Shown: positions 43,674-52,884, counted from the first letter of the stretch. The stretch: DNA of 64,000 nucleotides from Oxalobacteraceae bacterium (GCA_013284265.1 JABTBR010000001.1:186001-250000), one strand, 5' to 3'. The notes: generated from the letters alone by a model not told the origin. Numbers and translations: made by a program.

Positions 43674-44147
43674 TTAGCCGCGCACCGCCGCCGCGATCCG
43701 GGCGACATCGATCTTGCGCATCTCCATCATCGCGCCGAATGCGCGCTTGGCGACATCGCCGCCCTGGGCCATCGCGTCGGTCAGCACGCGCGGCGTGATC
43801 TGCCACGACAGGCCCCATTTATCCTTGCACCAGCCGCAAGCGCTCTCCGTGCCGCCGTTGTTGACGATCGCGTTCCAGTAGCGGTCGGTCTCGGCCTGGT
43901 CGTCGGTGGCGATCTGGAACGAAAATGCCTCGCTGTGTTTGAAGGTATCGCCGCCATTGAGGCCGATGCAGGGAATGCCGCATACCGTGAATTCGACCGT
44001 CAGAACGCTGCCAGCCTTACCGCCGGGGAAATCGGTCGGCGCACGGAACACCGCGCCCACCGCGCTGTCGGGAAAGGTGCTGGCGTAAAAATTCGCGGCT
44101 TCTTCCGCGTCATGGTTGTACCACAGGCAGAGCGTATTCTTTTTCAT
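43674..44147 (-). CDS. VOC family protein (PhnB/3-demethylubiquinone methyltransferase-like)
   Basis: A 157-residue single-domain vicinal-oxygen-chelate protein: TLCLWYNHDAEEAANFYASTFPDSAVG, VEFTVCGIPCIGLNGGDTFKHSEAFSFQIATDDQAETDRYWNAIV, GWCKDKWGLSWQITPRVL. The family is annotated PhnB-like/3-dmu-9_3-mt and is related to glyoxalase. GAGGAGA precedes ATG 44147. Substrate unknown, cytoplasmic. Confidence 0.88.
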   Translation of the reverse strand: MKKNTLCLWYNHDAEEAANFYASTFPDSAVGAVFRAPTDFPGGKAGSVLTVEFTVCGIPCIGLNGGDTFKHSEAFSFQIATDDQAETDRYWNAIVNNGGTESACGWCKDKWGLSWQITPRVLTDAMAQGGDVAKRAFGAMMEMRKIDVARIAAAVRG

Positions 44148-44350
44148 TGTCAGTCTCCTCAATTTGTCAGTGAGTAAGGGGGAATCCGCACGCCGCGGAT
44201 CGCTACACTGCACAGTCTAGGGCCATTCCAGCGTGTTTTTTATTCTAGCATTTTTATAAAAATTCTAAATTTCCCTAATGATAACAATGGCTTATTGATT
44301 CCCTGCGGATATCGCTTGCCTAAACCCGGGCGGTTCTTTTACACTGACTG

Positions 44351-44382
44351 TACCGATCGGTAAAATGCAATCCAATCGGTAC
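44351..44382. promoter_or_regulatory. probable TetR operators upstream of the DUF1348 gene
   Basis: TACCGATCGGTA (44351-44362) is a perfect 12-base palindrome; a second half AATCGGTAC follows at 44374-44382. They lie 27-58 bases before the DUF1348 start and next to a TetR-family gene, which probably represses this promoter. Confidence 0.6.
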
Positions 44383-44408
44383 AACCTCTATTTCAACAAG
44401 GTGATCCC

Positions 44409-44879
44409 ATGAGCAACCGTCCTCCGCTGCCCCCGTTTACACAAGAAACCGCGATCCAGAAGGTCCGCATGGCCGAAGATGGCTGGAATGGCCGCAACCC
44501 TGAAAAAGTCGCGTTGGCCTATACCGAAGACTGCCTGTGGCGCAACCGCGCCGAGTTCGTGCAGGGCCGCGCGGCCATCGCGGAACTGCTCACGCGCAAG
44601 TGGACGCGTGAGCAGGATTACCGCCTGAACAAGGAGCTGTGGACCCATGAGGGCAATCGCATCGCGGTGAGATTCGCCTATGAGTACCATGACGATTCCG
44701 GCCAGTGGTTCCGCGCCTACGGCAACGAGAATTGGGAGTTCGCCGCCGACGGTTTGATGGCGCGCCGCCTGGCCAGCATCAACGAGGCGCCCATCGCCGC
44801 CGCCGAGCGCAAGTTCCACTGGGATCTGAACGGGCCGCGTCCGGCCGACCATCCCGGCTTGAGCCACTTCGGTTTTTAA
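44409..44879 (+). CDS. DUF1348 family protein (NTF2-like fold)
   Basis: A 156-residue protein recognisable as DUF1348: [90 protein letters not shown] blocks. The family is small, cytoplasmic and linked in other bacteria with TetR regulators and stress responses; activity not known. Downstream TetR gene is 12 bases away in the same direction. Confidence 0.88.
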   Translation: MSNRPPLPPFTQETAIQKVRMAEDGWNGRNPEKVALAYTEDCLWRNRAEFVQGRAAIAELLTRKWTREQDYRLNKELWTHEGNRIAVRFAYEYHDDSGQWFRAYGNENWEFAADGLMARRLASINEAPIAAAERKFHWDLNGPRPADHPGLSHFGF

Positions 44880-44891
44880 CTGGAGCCTGCG

Positions 44892-45446
44892 ATGGCCAGA
44901 GTAATCGCCGAACGCAGCGACGTGGTGCCGCAACTGGCGGAGGTGTTCCGCGCCTATGGTTTCGAAGGCGCCAGCCTGGCGCGCATCACGGCCGGCACGG
45001 GGCTGGGCAAGGGCAGCATCTACCACTTCTTCCCCGGCGGGAAGGACGAAATGGCCGATGCGGTACTCGAACATATCGGGCTGTGGTTCCGCGAGCACGT
45101 GTTCGTGCCGCTGCGCGAAGACCCTGTTGCAGCGGCGGGCATAGGCGCGATGTTCGATGCGGTGGCGCGGTATTTCCTGTCGGGCCGCAAGGTTTGCCTG
45201 GTGGGGGTGTTCGCGCTGGGCGGTGAGCGCGACCGGTTCGCGGCCAGGGTGGGACGCTATTTCCAGGACTGGATCGCGGCGCTGGCGCAGGCGCTGGAGC
45301 GGGGCGGGCGCGATGGCGCAACGGCGCTGGCGCTGGCCGAAGATGCGGTGGGGGCGATCCAGGGTGCGCTGGTATTGGCGCGCGCGGCCGATAACACGGA
45401 CGTGTTTATGCGCACGCTGGAACGATGGCGCGGCAGACTGGCTTGA
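44892..45446 (+). CDS. TetR/AcrR family transcriptional regulator
   Basis: A 184-residue regulator with an N-terminal TetR helix-turn-helix (VPQLAEVFRAYGFEGASLARITAGTGLGKGSIYHFFPGGKDEMADAVL) and an all-helical ligand domain. It forms an operon with the DUF1348 gene and lies downstream of the palindrome at 44351, so it likely controls the pair. Ligand unknown. Confidence 0.92.
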   Translation: MARVIAERSDVVPQLAEVFRAYGFEGASLARITAGTGLGKGSIYHFFPGGKDEMADAVLEHIGLWFREHVFVPLREDPVAAAGIGAMFDAVARYFLSGRKVCLVGVFALGGERDRFAARVGRYFQDWIAALAQALERGGRDGATALALAEDAVGAIQGALVLARAADNTDVFMRTLERWRGRLA

Positions 45447-45626
45447 TATACAAAGGAGGAATGGCAGTGCAGGGCAAGGCTGGGAGGATCAAGCCGTTCA
45501 GCGGGGTGTGGGCTGGACGTTCTTGACTGGGCGGGATCAGCGTGGATTACTGCCGCTAATCTGGGCGCTAAGGGGGCGCCGGATACCGCATGCCGGCGCC
45601 TGGCATTGCAAGTTCAGCTGGGCTGC

Positions 45627-45914
45627 TCAGTGCATTGAGGCGGTCGACAAATCTTTCAGCTCGCGGATACTCAGATCCGATTTTTCATGCATACGCAGCA
45701 GGATCGTGGCACCGACTGCAAGCTTTCGGTGTCGGATCTTGCTGATGATCGGTGGCTGAACTTCCAGCACCCGGCACAATTCTGCGTCATTCTTCAGATT
45801 CATCTTTTCGATGAGTGTGTCGAGCAGCTTGTTCGGGACAAAGCTGGAAGGTTCCAGTGCGCGTGCCCGATTCATAGCTTCGATCAATTCCAACTTCTTC
45901 TGCCGTACGTTCAT
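45627..45914 (-). CDS. small helix-turn-helix protein (XRE-like)
   Basis: A 95-residue protein with a likely Cro/CI-type HTH in residues about 40-75 (MNLKNDAELCRVLEVQPPIISKIRHRKLAVGATILLRMHEKSDLSIREL). AAAGGAGGAG precedes ATG 45914. It sits at the edge of an AT-rich stretch. Function unknown; DNA-binding is inferred from the fold pattern. Confidence 0.65.
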   Translation of the reverse strand: MNVRQKKLELIEAMNRARALEPSSFVPNKLLDTLIEKMNLKNDAELCRVLEVQPPIISKIRHRKLAVGATILLRMHEKSDLSIRELKDLSTASMH

Positions 45915-46289
45915 CTCTGCTCCTCCTTTGCTAAAAACGTGGATGATAGGTTGGCGTCTCCTGGCTGGCCCTCGTCACCGCATTCTGGCTTCAAATGTGG
46001 CAAACGCCTCAACATTATTGATAACCAAGCAAGTTAATTCAATCATACTACGTTGTGAAAAAAATGTGAGGGTTTGATAAAAGAATTAGCTTGTTTATTG
46101 CTCAAACGGGTTGACGTTTGTTGTTTCTTGAGTTTCCGTTTTGGTAAAGCAGTCACTATTGGGGCGCAAGGCCACCAAAAAAGCCGATTTTTGGCCGAAT
46201 AGGGGCCAAGCAGCCAAGCCAGCGTAACTTAGCGGCAGGTCAATTGATTGTTAGGCTACACACATAAAATGGCGGCCTGATCAAGATTG
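45915..46289. other. 375-base AT-richer intergenic region
   Basis: No credible gene seen. It holds a hairpin with arms near 46170-46181 and 46188-46196 (GGCCACCAAAAA.../TTTTTGGCC), which could terminate the transporter operon ending at 46290, and promoter-like AT-rich stretches (about 46060-46110) for the HTH gene. Base composition is clearly lower in GC than the flanks. Confidence 0.5.
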
Positions 46290-46958
46290 TCAGTCCAGTG
46301 TGGTTTCGCGCAGGCCGGTTTTGCTCAGGATGAGCACTTTGTCCGCCATCGCGGCGGCGGCCAGCGAATGGGTCACCATGACGGCGCAGGCGCCGGTGGC
46401 TTTGATTTCGGTCCGCAGCAGCGTCAGGATGCTGTGCGCGGTGTCGGGATCGAGGTTGCCGGTCGGTTCGTCGGCCAGCACCAGCGCGGGCCGGTGCACC
46501 AGCGCGCGGGCAATGGCCACGCGCTGCATTTCGCCGCCGGACAGCTGGCGCGGGAAGTCCTCGTCGCGCCCGCCCAGGCCCACCGCCGCCAGCATCTGGC
46601 TGGCGCGTTCCTGCGACTGGCCATTCAAGAGCAGCGGCAGCGCCACGTTCTGCAGCAGCGTCAGATGCGGCAGCACGTGAAAGGCCTGGAAGATGAAACC
46701 CATGCGCGTGCGCCGCAGCCGGGTGGCGGCATCGTCGTCCAGGCCGGACATGGCGATGCCATCGACCAGTATCGGCGCGCCCTCGGCGCTGGCGTCCGGG
46801 CTGTCCAGACCCGCGATCAGATTGAGCAGGGTGGATTTACCCACGCCGGAGTCGCCCATGATGGCGACGAACTCGCCCGCCTTGAACCGCCACGACAGAT
46901 TGGCCAGTACCGGACGGCCGGCGGCATAGGATTTGGACAACTGGCGCAGTTCGAGCAT
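46290..46958 (-). CDS. ABC transporter ATP-binding protein (LolD/MacB-type), orphan
   Basis: A 222-residue ATPase: Walker [10 protein letters not shown], signature [16 protein letters not shown], Walker [13 protein letters not shown], switch His VTHS. This is the LolD/MacB/FtsE subclass (short, DEPTGNLD), not the phosphonate/selenate class. No FtsX/LolC-like permease is adjacent. It is 24 bases downstream of the second PhnE-type permease and reads the same way, so it may belong to that operon, giving it two ATPases. Confidence 0.9.
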   Translation of the reverse strand: MLELRQLSKSYAAGRPVLANLSWRFKAGEFVAIMGDSGVGKSTLLNLIAGLDSPDASAEGAPILVDGIAMSGLDDDAATRLRRTRMGFIFQAFHVLPHLTLLQNVALPLLLNGQSQERASQMLAAVGLGGRDEDFPRQLSGGEMQRVAIARALVHRPALVLADEPTGNLDPDTAHSILTLLRTEIKATGACAVMVTHSLAAAAMADKVLILSKTGLRETTLD

Positions 46959-46982
46959 GGGGAATCCGGGAAAGAGTAAGAG

Positions 46983-47813
46983 CTAGCGCGTCAGCGCGCG
47001 GCGCAGCGCGAAGCTGAGCGCGTCGACCACGGCCACCAGCAGCAGCATGCCAAGGATGACGGTGGCGGCGGGACGCATCTGGAACAGCGACAGGTGGTAT
47101 TTGAGCATCTGTCCCAGGCCGCCGGCGCCGACCACGCCCAGAATGGCGGCGGCGCGGATATTGTTCTCCCAGCGGTACAGGGTATAGGACAGCATCTGCG
47201 GCAAGGCTTGCGGCAGCGTGGCATAGAAGAAGGCCGCCATTGGCGCGGCGCCATTGGTGCGCAGGCTTTGCTCGGGCAGCGGCGCGGTGTTTTCCAGCGC
47301 GTCGGCGAACAGGCGGCCCAGCACGCCGCTGGTGTGCGCGGCCAGGGCCAGCGTGCCGGCGAACGGTCCCAGTCCGGCGGCGATCAGCAGGATCGAAGCC
47401 CACACCAGCTCCGGTACCGAGCGCAGGGCATTGAGCAGCACGCGCACCAGCGCGCGCGGGGCGCGCCCGAAGCGTCCGGCAGCGGGCAGTGCCAGCAGCA
47501 TGCCGGCGGCCACCGCCAGCAGGGTGCCGAGGACGGACATCGACAGCGTCTCCAAGGTGGCCCAGCCGGTCTTGACCAGGAAGGGCGTGCTCAATTCCGG
47601 CGGCGCGAAGCCGGCCAGGAACTCGCCCATGCTGCGCAGCGCATCGACGGTGAAGAAGGCCGACCATTGCAGCGGCAGCGTGGCGAAGCTGGCCGCGACG
47701 AGCAGCAGCAACAGCAGCGCCATGATGGGCATGGCCCAGGAGCGCGCGGGCGGCAAGGGCATGGTGGCGCTGGCGCCCGGGTTCATGTTCGTGCTGGAGT
47801 TGGCAGGCTTCAT
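46983..47813 (-). CDS. PhnE-type ABC transporter permease 2 (phosphonate/selenate family)
   Basis: A 276-residue inner-membrane protein with about six helices. ENTAPLPEQSLRTNGAAPMAAFFYATLPQALPQMLSYTLYRWENNIRAAAILGVVGAGGLGQ is the PhnE/PtxC-type permease motif. The ATG overlaps the stop of the first permease by four bases. It forms the channel with the partner permease of the same operon. Confidence 0.88.
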   Translation of the reverse strand: MKPANSSTNMNPGASATMPLPPARSWAMPIMALLLLLLVAASFATLPLQWSAFFTVDALRSMGEFLAGFAPPELSTPFLVKTGWATLETLSMSVLGTLLAVAAGMLLALPAAGRFGRAPRALVRVLLNALRSVPELVWASILLIAAGLGPFAGTLALAAHTSGVLGRLFADALENTAPLPEQSLRTNGAAPMAAFFYATLPQALPQMLSYTLYRWENNIRAAAILGVVGAGGLGQMLKYHLSLFQMRPAATVILGMLLLVAVVDALSFALRRALTR

Positions 47814-48655
47814 CCGAGACGCTTTCGCAATTGACGCGAGACGGCGTCGGCGCCGGCCACCAGCAGCATGAATACCAGCAGCATCGAGGATACCTCGCCG
47901 CCGGACAGCATCTTCATCGATTCATCCATGCGCTGGCCCAGGCCACCTGCGCCCACAAAACCCATCACCACCGAGCCGCGAATCGCGCACTCCCAGCGGT
48001 ACACGGTGTAGGACACCAGCTCCGCCGCCGCTTCCGGCAAGACGCCATATAACAATGCCGTCAGGCGGCTGCTGCCGTTGGCCAGCAGCGCATTGCTGGC
48101 CTGGGCATCGGTCGACTCCAGGATTTCGGCATAGACCTTGCCCAGCATGCCGCAGTAGGTGAGGGCGATGGCCATCACGCCGGCCGCCGGCCCCAGTCCG
48201 ACGATGCGCACCAGCAGCAGCGCCCACACCAGTTCCGGCACACTGCGCAGCAGCACCAGCAGCCAGCGCACCACCTGCCGGACCAGCGCCGTGATGGGGC
48301 GCATGCGGCCCGTACCCAGGCGCGAGATCGACATTTTTTCGGTGATCAGCAGCGTGGCCGGAATCGCGCCAAGCAAGGCGAGTGTCAGGCCGGCGGTGGC
48401 AATGGCGATGGTTTGCCAGGTTTCGCGCAGCAGCATCAGCAGAAATTCGGGCGAGTGCGCGGGCGGCACGAAGCTGGCCAGGAAGCGCCCGGTGGCGTTC
48501 AGGCTTTGCCAGTCGAACAGGATCGATGGCTTGAATTCGCTGGCCACCATCATCGGCCATAGCAGGGCCAGACCCAGCACCGCCAGCGTGACGCGGCCGC
48601 GCCAGGCGGGATCGGGATGCGGGCCTTCGGTCGAAGGAAGGGTATTGGACAGCAT
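47810..48655 (-). CDS. PhnE-type ABC transporter permease 1 (phosphonate/selenate family)
   Basis: A 281-residue permease with helices and the motif ESTDAQASNALLANGSSRLTALLYGVLPEAAAELVSYTVYRWECAIRGSVVMGFVGAGGLGQRMDE. It is paralogous to the following gene. The start 48655 lies five bases beyond the ATPase stop; longer in-frame extension is within that ATPase gene and is discounted. Confidence 0.88.
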   Translation of the reverse strand: MLSNTLPSTEGPHPDPAWRGRVTLAVLGLALLWPMMVASEFKPSILFDWQSLNATGRFLASFVPPAHSPEFLLMLLRETWQTIAIATAGLTLALLGAIPATLLITEKMSISRLGTGRMRPITALVRQVVRWLLVLLRSVPELVWALLLVRIVGLGPAAGVMAIALTYCGMLGKVYAEILESTDAQASNALLANGSSRLTALLYGVLPEAAAELVSYTVYRWECAIRGSVVMGFVGAGGLGQRMDESMKMLSGGEVSSMLLVFMLLVAGADAVSRQLRKRLG

Positions 48656-48660
48656 CGGCG

Positions 48661-49524
48661 TCAGAAGCAGGCGCCGGACAGGGCCAGCTTGTCCATGCCG
48701 GCATCGGGCGGGGATGCACTCGCTTGCGGGCGTTCGCCCTGATACAGCTCGGCCACCATGGCTTCGCTGACCTGGCCGCGCGGCAGGTCGAAGACGATGC
48801 GGCCGTCGCGCAGCGCGACGATGCGCGGGAAATGGCTCAGCGCCAGATCCACCTGGTGCAGGCTGCAGATCAGGGTGGCGCCGCGCGCGGACGCTTCCTG
48901 GTGCAGCGTCTGCAAGGTCAGTTCGGACAGGGCCGGGTCGAGCGCGGACAGTGGTTCGTCCACCAGCAGGGCCTGTGCGTTCGACAGCAGCAGGCGCGCC
49001 AGGCCGCAGCGCTGGCGTTCGCCGCCGGACAGGCGGTCGACGCGGGAATAGAGTTTGTCGCCGAGGTTGAAACGCTGCAGCGCGGCGAAGGCGGCGGCCG
49101 GATCGGCCGGACGCAGCAGCGACAGCAAGGCGCGCCACAGCGACCAGTGCGGCAGGCGTGCGGCCAGCACGGCGGTGACCACGCGCTGGCGCGGCGGCAG
49201 CGGCGGCGTTTGCGGCGCCAGGAACAGGCGCGCACGCAACTGGTGGCGCGCCGCCTGGGCCAGCGACCAGGGTGCGATGCCAAACATCTGGAATAGTCCG
49301 TCGGCGGGGCGGTGCGCGCAGGCCAGCGTGGCCAGCAGCGTGGTCTTGCCCGCGCCCGATGGACCGATGATGGCCAGCTGCTCGCCCTGTGCGATATTCA
49401 GACTGATGCCTTGCAGGGCCGGCGCGGCGCTGCCGCTCAGATGGCGCACCGTCAGGTCCCGCAGAACATAGGTGGGCGCCGCGGGATCGCCCGCGGCGCC
49501 AGGTTTCATGCTATTACCGGACAT
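48661..49524 (-). CDS. PhnC-type ABC transporter ATP-binding protein (phosphonate/selenate family)
   Basis: A 287-residue ATPase: Walker A GPSGAGKTT, signature RLSGGERQRCGLARLL, Walker B ALLVDEPLSALD, switch SLHQVDLALSHFPRIVAL. PhnC-like. It starts three bases after the binding-protein stop. Its Q-loop and helical region are slightly divergent (RLFLAPQTPPLPPRQRVVTAVLAARL), as in the TIGR-type putative selenate systems. Confidence 0.88.
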   Translation of the reverse strand: MSGNSMKPGAAGDPAAPTYVLRDLTVRHLSGSAAPALQGISLNIAQGEQLAIIGPSGAGKTTLLATLACAHRPADGLFQMFGIAPWSLAQAARHQLRARLFLAPQTPPLPPRQRVVTAVLAARLPHWSLWRALLSLLRPADPAAAFAALQRFNLGDKLYSRVDRLSGGERQRCGLARLLLSNAQALLVDEPLSALDPALSELTLQTLHQEASARGATLICSLHQVDLALSHFPRIVALRDGRIVFDLPRGQVSEAMVAELYQGERPQASASPPDAGMDKLALSGACF

Positions 49525-49527
49525 TGA

Positions 49528-50409
49528 TTACTTCAGCAGGCCTGCGTTGTGGGCCGCCGCTTCGATGGCGGTGTAGTTCTCGGCCTTGGTGGGGATGAAT
49601 TTGGAAGCGCGCTGCAAGTCCAGGATCACCTTGTCCTGCGGGTTTTTCGGGTCGAGCGCCAGGAAGGCATCGGTGATCTTTTTCTTCAGGTCGGCGTTCA
49701 TATCGCTGCGCACGCTCCAGTTGTAATCGTAGTAGCCGGGCGTGGTGTAGAACACCCGTACCACGGCCGGATCGACCTTTTTCTCGCCGATCAGTTTTTC
49801 CCACACCGAGATATTCAGTGCGCCGGCATCGACCTTGCCGCCCGCGACGGCGGCCACGGTGGCGTCGTGCGCGCCGGAGAAGGCGATGCGTTTCAGGTCG
49901 GTGTCCGGATTGATCTTGGCGGCCAGCAGGAAGGAGCGCGGCATCAGGTGGCCCGAGGTGGACGATTCGGAACCGAAGCTCAGGGTGCGGCCTTTCAGGT
50001 CGTCGAGCTTGTTGATGTCCTTATTGGTGGTGATGAACACGGAACGGAATTTTTCATCCTCGGCGCGCTGCACCAGCGGGGTGATCTGATTCTTGCTGCG
50101 GTCCTTGGCCTGCACGAAAGTGAAGCCGCCGAACCATACCATTTCGACTTTCTTGTTGATCAGCGCTTCCACCGAGGCCGCGTAATCGGTCACGGGCGTG
50201 AATTCCACCTTCATGCCGGTTTTCTTTTCCAGGTATTCGCCCAGCGGCTTGAATTTGCGCTGCAACTCGGTCGGCGCCTCGTCCGGAATGGCGGACACCC
50301 GCAGTACGCCGGCGTTCTGGGCTTGCGCCGTGGCGGCGCCAAACAACAGGGCGGCGCTGCAGCCGGCAGCGATCAGCGATTGGAAAGTGCGCAGGGCGAT
50401 GGTTTTCAT
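49528..50409 (-). CDS. PhnD-family substrate-binding protein, putative selenate/phosphonate transporter
   Basis: A 293-residue periplasmic protein with signal peptide (ALRTFQSLIAAGCSAALLFGAATAQA). It opens with VLRVSAIPDEAPTELQRKFKPLGEYLEKKTGMKVEFTPVTDYAASVEALINKKVEMVWFGGFTFVQA, matching the PhnD-like family that is annotated as putative selenate-binding protein. No phosphonate catabolic genes are near, but egtDB lies divergent and selD is 10 kb away. This genomic company supports selenium, yet the ligand is inference; phosphonate or phosphite are alternatives. First gene of the transporter operon. Confidence 0.82.
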   Translation of the reverse strand: MKTIALRTFQSLIAAGCSAALLFGAATAQAQNAGVLRVSAIPDEAPTELQRKFKPLGEYLEKKTGMKVEFTPVTDYAASVEALINKKVEMVWFGGFTFVQAKDRSKNQITPLVQRAEDEKFRSVFITTNKDINKLDDLKGRTLSFGSESSTSGHLMPRSFLLAAKINPDTDLKRIAFSGAHDATVAAVAGGKVDAGALNISVWEKLIGEKKVDPAVVRVFYTTPGYYDYNWSVRSDMNADLKKKITDAFLALDPKNPQDKVILDLQRASKFIPTKAENYTAIEAAAHNAGLLK

Positions 50410-50514
50410 GCGGGAAGTAACCTTTTTTGTAAGGAAGGGGTCGAAGGGCGTGACCCGGGAATCGGGTGCGCACCGCTCGCAAGCCGCACGTCCCAACTTT
50501 AATATTCAGCTATC

Positions 50515-50530
50515 ATAACAAAAATGTTAT
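50515..50530. promoter_or_regulatory. inverted repeat between the divergent transporter and egtDB operons
   Basis: ATAACA-AAAA-TGTTAT, six-base arms with four-base spacer, in the 203-base divergent promoter region. It could be the binding site of a shared regulator. Confidence 0.4.
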
Positions 50531-50612
50531 CGGCGGCAGCGACCGGCAGGGCCGGCGTGGGCGCGGCGATGACAATGGATTGTTACCCTCCACACTCAGA
50601 CAGGGCAAACTT

Positions 50613-51626
50613 ATGCAGATGTCCCGCTCCTCGGCGATCCATGTCGTGTCGCCCGAAAGTAGCAGAACCCTCAGCCGTCCCCTGCGCCAGCCTGCCCATG
50701 GCAGCGCCAGCGTCCTGGCCGAAATCTCCGCCGGCCTGCTCGCCAAGGCCGCCCACAGTTCCCCCAAATTCCTCTACGACAGCCTCGGTTCCAAGCTGTT
50801 CGAAGCCATTTGCGAGCTGCCGGAATACTACCCCACCCGTACCGAGGCGGCCATCTTCGCCCGCCACGGCGCGGACATGGCGGCGGCCATCGGCACCGGC
50901 AGCGCGATGATCGACCTGGGCGCGGGCAACTGCGCCAAGGCCGCCAGCCTGTTCCCGCTGCTGCAGCCGGCCCAGTATGTGCCGGTGGATATTTCGCGCG
51001 ACTTTCTGACTGAAGCTGTGGGGCGCCTGCAACAGCGCTTCCCGCACATCGAGATGACGGCGCTGGGGCTGGATTTTTCCAATGGCTTCGACCTGCCCGC
51101 CAGCGTGCGCGCGGCGCGGCGGCTGTTCTTCTATCCCGGTTCATCGATCGGCAATTTTTCGCCGGAACAGGCCACCGCCTTCCTGCGCGGCCTGCGCGCC
51201 AATGCCGGCGTTGACGGCGGCCTGCTGATCGGCGTGGACCTGATCAAGGATTCCACCACGCTCGACGCCGCCTATGACGACGCGCTCGGCGTGACCGGCG
51301 CCTTCAATCTGAATCTGCTGCGCCATCTGAACCATCTGATCGGTGCCGATTTCGACGTGAGCCAATGGCAGCACCGCGCCTTCTTCAACGAGCAGGCCAG
51401 CCGCATCGAGATGTACCTGGAAGCGCGCAGCGGCCTGACCGTGCGCTGGGACGGCGGCGAGCGCTATTTCGCGCGCGGCGAGCGTATCCATACCGAAGAC
51501 AGCTACAAATATACCCAGGCCAGCTTCACTGGCTTGCTCGAGCAGGCCGGCTTCGCCACCACCCGCGTGTGGACCGACGATGCGGGCTGGTTCGCCGTGA
51601 TCCACGCCAAGGCCATCCGCGATTGA
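50613..51626 (+). CDS. egtD: L-histidine N(alpha)-methyltransferase EgtD
   Basis: A 337-residue SAM-dependent enzyme. SPKFLYDSLGSKLFEAICELPEYYPTRTEAAIF, MIDLGAGNCAKAASLF and YVPVDIS are the EgtD/DUF2260-type motifs; FFYPGSSIGNFSPEQA and LLIGVDLIKDSTTLDAAYDDALGVTGAFNLNLLRHLN follow. It trimethylates histidine to hercynine, first step of ergothioneine and selenoneine synthesis. The start at 50613 is preferred over a longer in-frame extension with no ribosome site. It is followed by egtB. Confidence 0.92.
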   Translation: MQMSRSSAIHVVSPESSRTLSRPLRQPAHGSASVLAEISAGLLAKAAHSSPKFLYDSLGSKLFEAICELPEYYPTRTEAAIFARHGADMAAAIGTGSAMIDLGAGNCAKAASLFPLLQPAQYVPVDISRDFLTEAVGRLQQRFPHIEMTALGLDFSNGFDLPASVRAARRLFFYPGSSIGNFSPEQATAFLRGLRANAGVDGGLLIGVDLIKDSTTLDAAYDDALGVTGAFNLNLLRHLNHLIGADFDVSQWQHRAFFNEQASRIEMYLEARSGLTVRWDGGERYFARGERIHTEDSYKYTQASFTGLLEQAGFATTRVWTDDAGWFAVIHAKAIRD

Positions 51627-51633
51627 GGCGCCC

Positions 51634-52884
51634 ATGCAGATGAACGATACCGGCGTGTGGAACGCCCGCTACAGCGCCGTGCGCCAGCGCTCGCTGGCAC
51701 TGGCCGCCACGCTGACGGACGAGGATTGCGGCGCCCAGTCGATGCCCGACGCGAGCCCGATCAAATGGCATCTGGCCCACACCACCTGGTTCTTCGAGAC
51801 CTTTATTCTCGAAAAAATGGAGGCTGATTTTGCGCCTTTCCATCCAGCCTTCCGGGTGCTGTTCAATTCCTATTACAACGGCATCGGCCAGAAGCACCCG
51901 CGTGCGCAGCGCGGCCTGTTGACGCGGCCCGCGATGGCGCAGGTGCGCGCCTACCGCGCCAATGTGGATGAACGCATCGGCCGCCTGATCGGCAGCCCGC
52001 TGGAGGCTGGCGCACGCGAGCAACTGGCGATGCTGGTCACTTTGGGGCTGCAGCACGAACAGCAGCATCAGGAGCTGATGCTGACCGACGTCAAGCATCT
52101 GCTGGGGCAGAGCGCGCTGCTGCCGGCGTATCTGGACGCGCCGCTGGCGCCAGCCGCCGATCTGGGTGACAGCGGCTGGATCGGCTTCGATGGCGGCCTG
52201 ACCGATATCGGCTATGACGGCGACGGTTTTTGCTTCGACAACGAACTGCCGCGCCATCGCCAGTATGTGGCGCCGTTCGCGCTCGCCTCGCGGCTGGTGA
52301 GCAATGGCGAATATCTGGACTTCATCAACGCGGGCGGCTATTTCAATGCCTCGCTGTGGCTGGCCGAGGGCTGGGACTGGGTCTGCAGCCAGAACCTGCG
52401 TTGTCCTATGTACTGGCAGCAGGGCGAGGGCGGCGAATGGCTGGAGTTCACGCTGCATGGCGCCCAGCCGCTGGACCCGAACCGGCCCGCCACGCATCTC
52501 TCCCTGTTCGAAGCGGATGCTTATGCGAATTGGGCCGGCGCCCGTTTGCCGACCGAGGCGGAATGGGAATTCGCGGCGCGGGCCGCGGCGGTGGAATGCG
52601 GCGAGCTGCATCCGGCCGGTGCCGGCGCGCAGGCGGGACTGGTGCAGATGTTTGGCCATTGCTGGCAGTGGACCAGCAGCAGCTACGCGCCGTATCCGGG
52701 ATATCAAACGGCGCCGGGTGCGCTGGGCGAGTACAACGGCAAGTTCATGCTGAACCAGTATGTGTTGCGTGGCTCGTCCTGCGCCACGCCGCCGGGACAT
52801 GCGCGCGCCAGCTACCGCAACTTCTTCCCGGCCGGTGCACGCTGGCAGTTCACCGGCATCCGGCTGGCGCGGCAGATCGCTTGA
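51634..52884 (+). CDS. egtB: ergothioneine biosynthesis protein EgtB
   Basis: A 416-residue non-haem iron sulfoxide synthase. DinB-like N-terminal domain with SPIKWHLAHTTWFFETFILEKME (His49) and LQHEQQHQELMLTD (His141, His145, Glu147), giving the three-histidine iron site. FGE-sulfatase-like domain from about residue 190 (LASRLVSNGEYLDFINAGGYF, ARLPTEAEWEFAAR, GHCWQWTSSSYAPYPGY, VLRGSSCATPPGHARASYRNFFPAGARWQFTGIRLAR). It couples hercynine to a thiol with O2. Starts eight bases after egtD. Confidence 0.93.
   Translation: MQMNDTGVWNARYSAVRQRSLALAATLTDEDCGAQSMPDASPIKWHLAHTTWFFETFILEKMEADFAPFHPAFRVLFNSYYNGIGQKHPRAQRGLLTRPAMAQVRAYRANVDERIGRLIGSPLEAGAREQLAMLVTLGLQHEQQHQELMLTDVKHLLGQSALLPAYLDAPLAPAADLGDSGWIGFDGGLTDIGYDGDGFCFDNELPRHRQYVAPFALASRLVSNGEYLDFINAGGYFNASLWLAEGWDWVCSQNLRCPMYWQQGEGGEWLEFTLHGAQPLDPNRPATHLSLFEADAYANWAGARLPTEAEWEFAARAAAVECGELHPAGAGAQAGLVQMFGHCWQWTSSSYAPYPGYQTAPGALGEYNGKFMLNQYVLRGSSCATPPGHARASYRNFFPAGARWQFTGIRLARQIA

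Noticed and set aside
47810-49138. 442-residue version of the first PhnE-type permease
   Set aside because: The extra N-terminal part overlaps the PhnC ATPase gene in another frame and is Arg/Pro-rich, unlike a permease.
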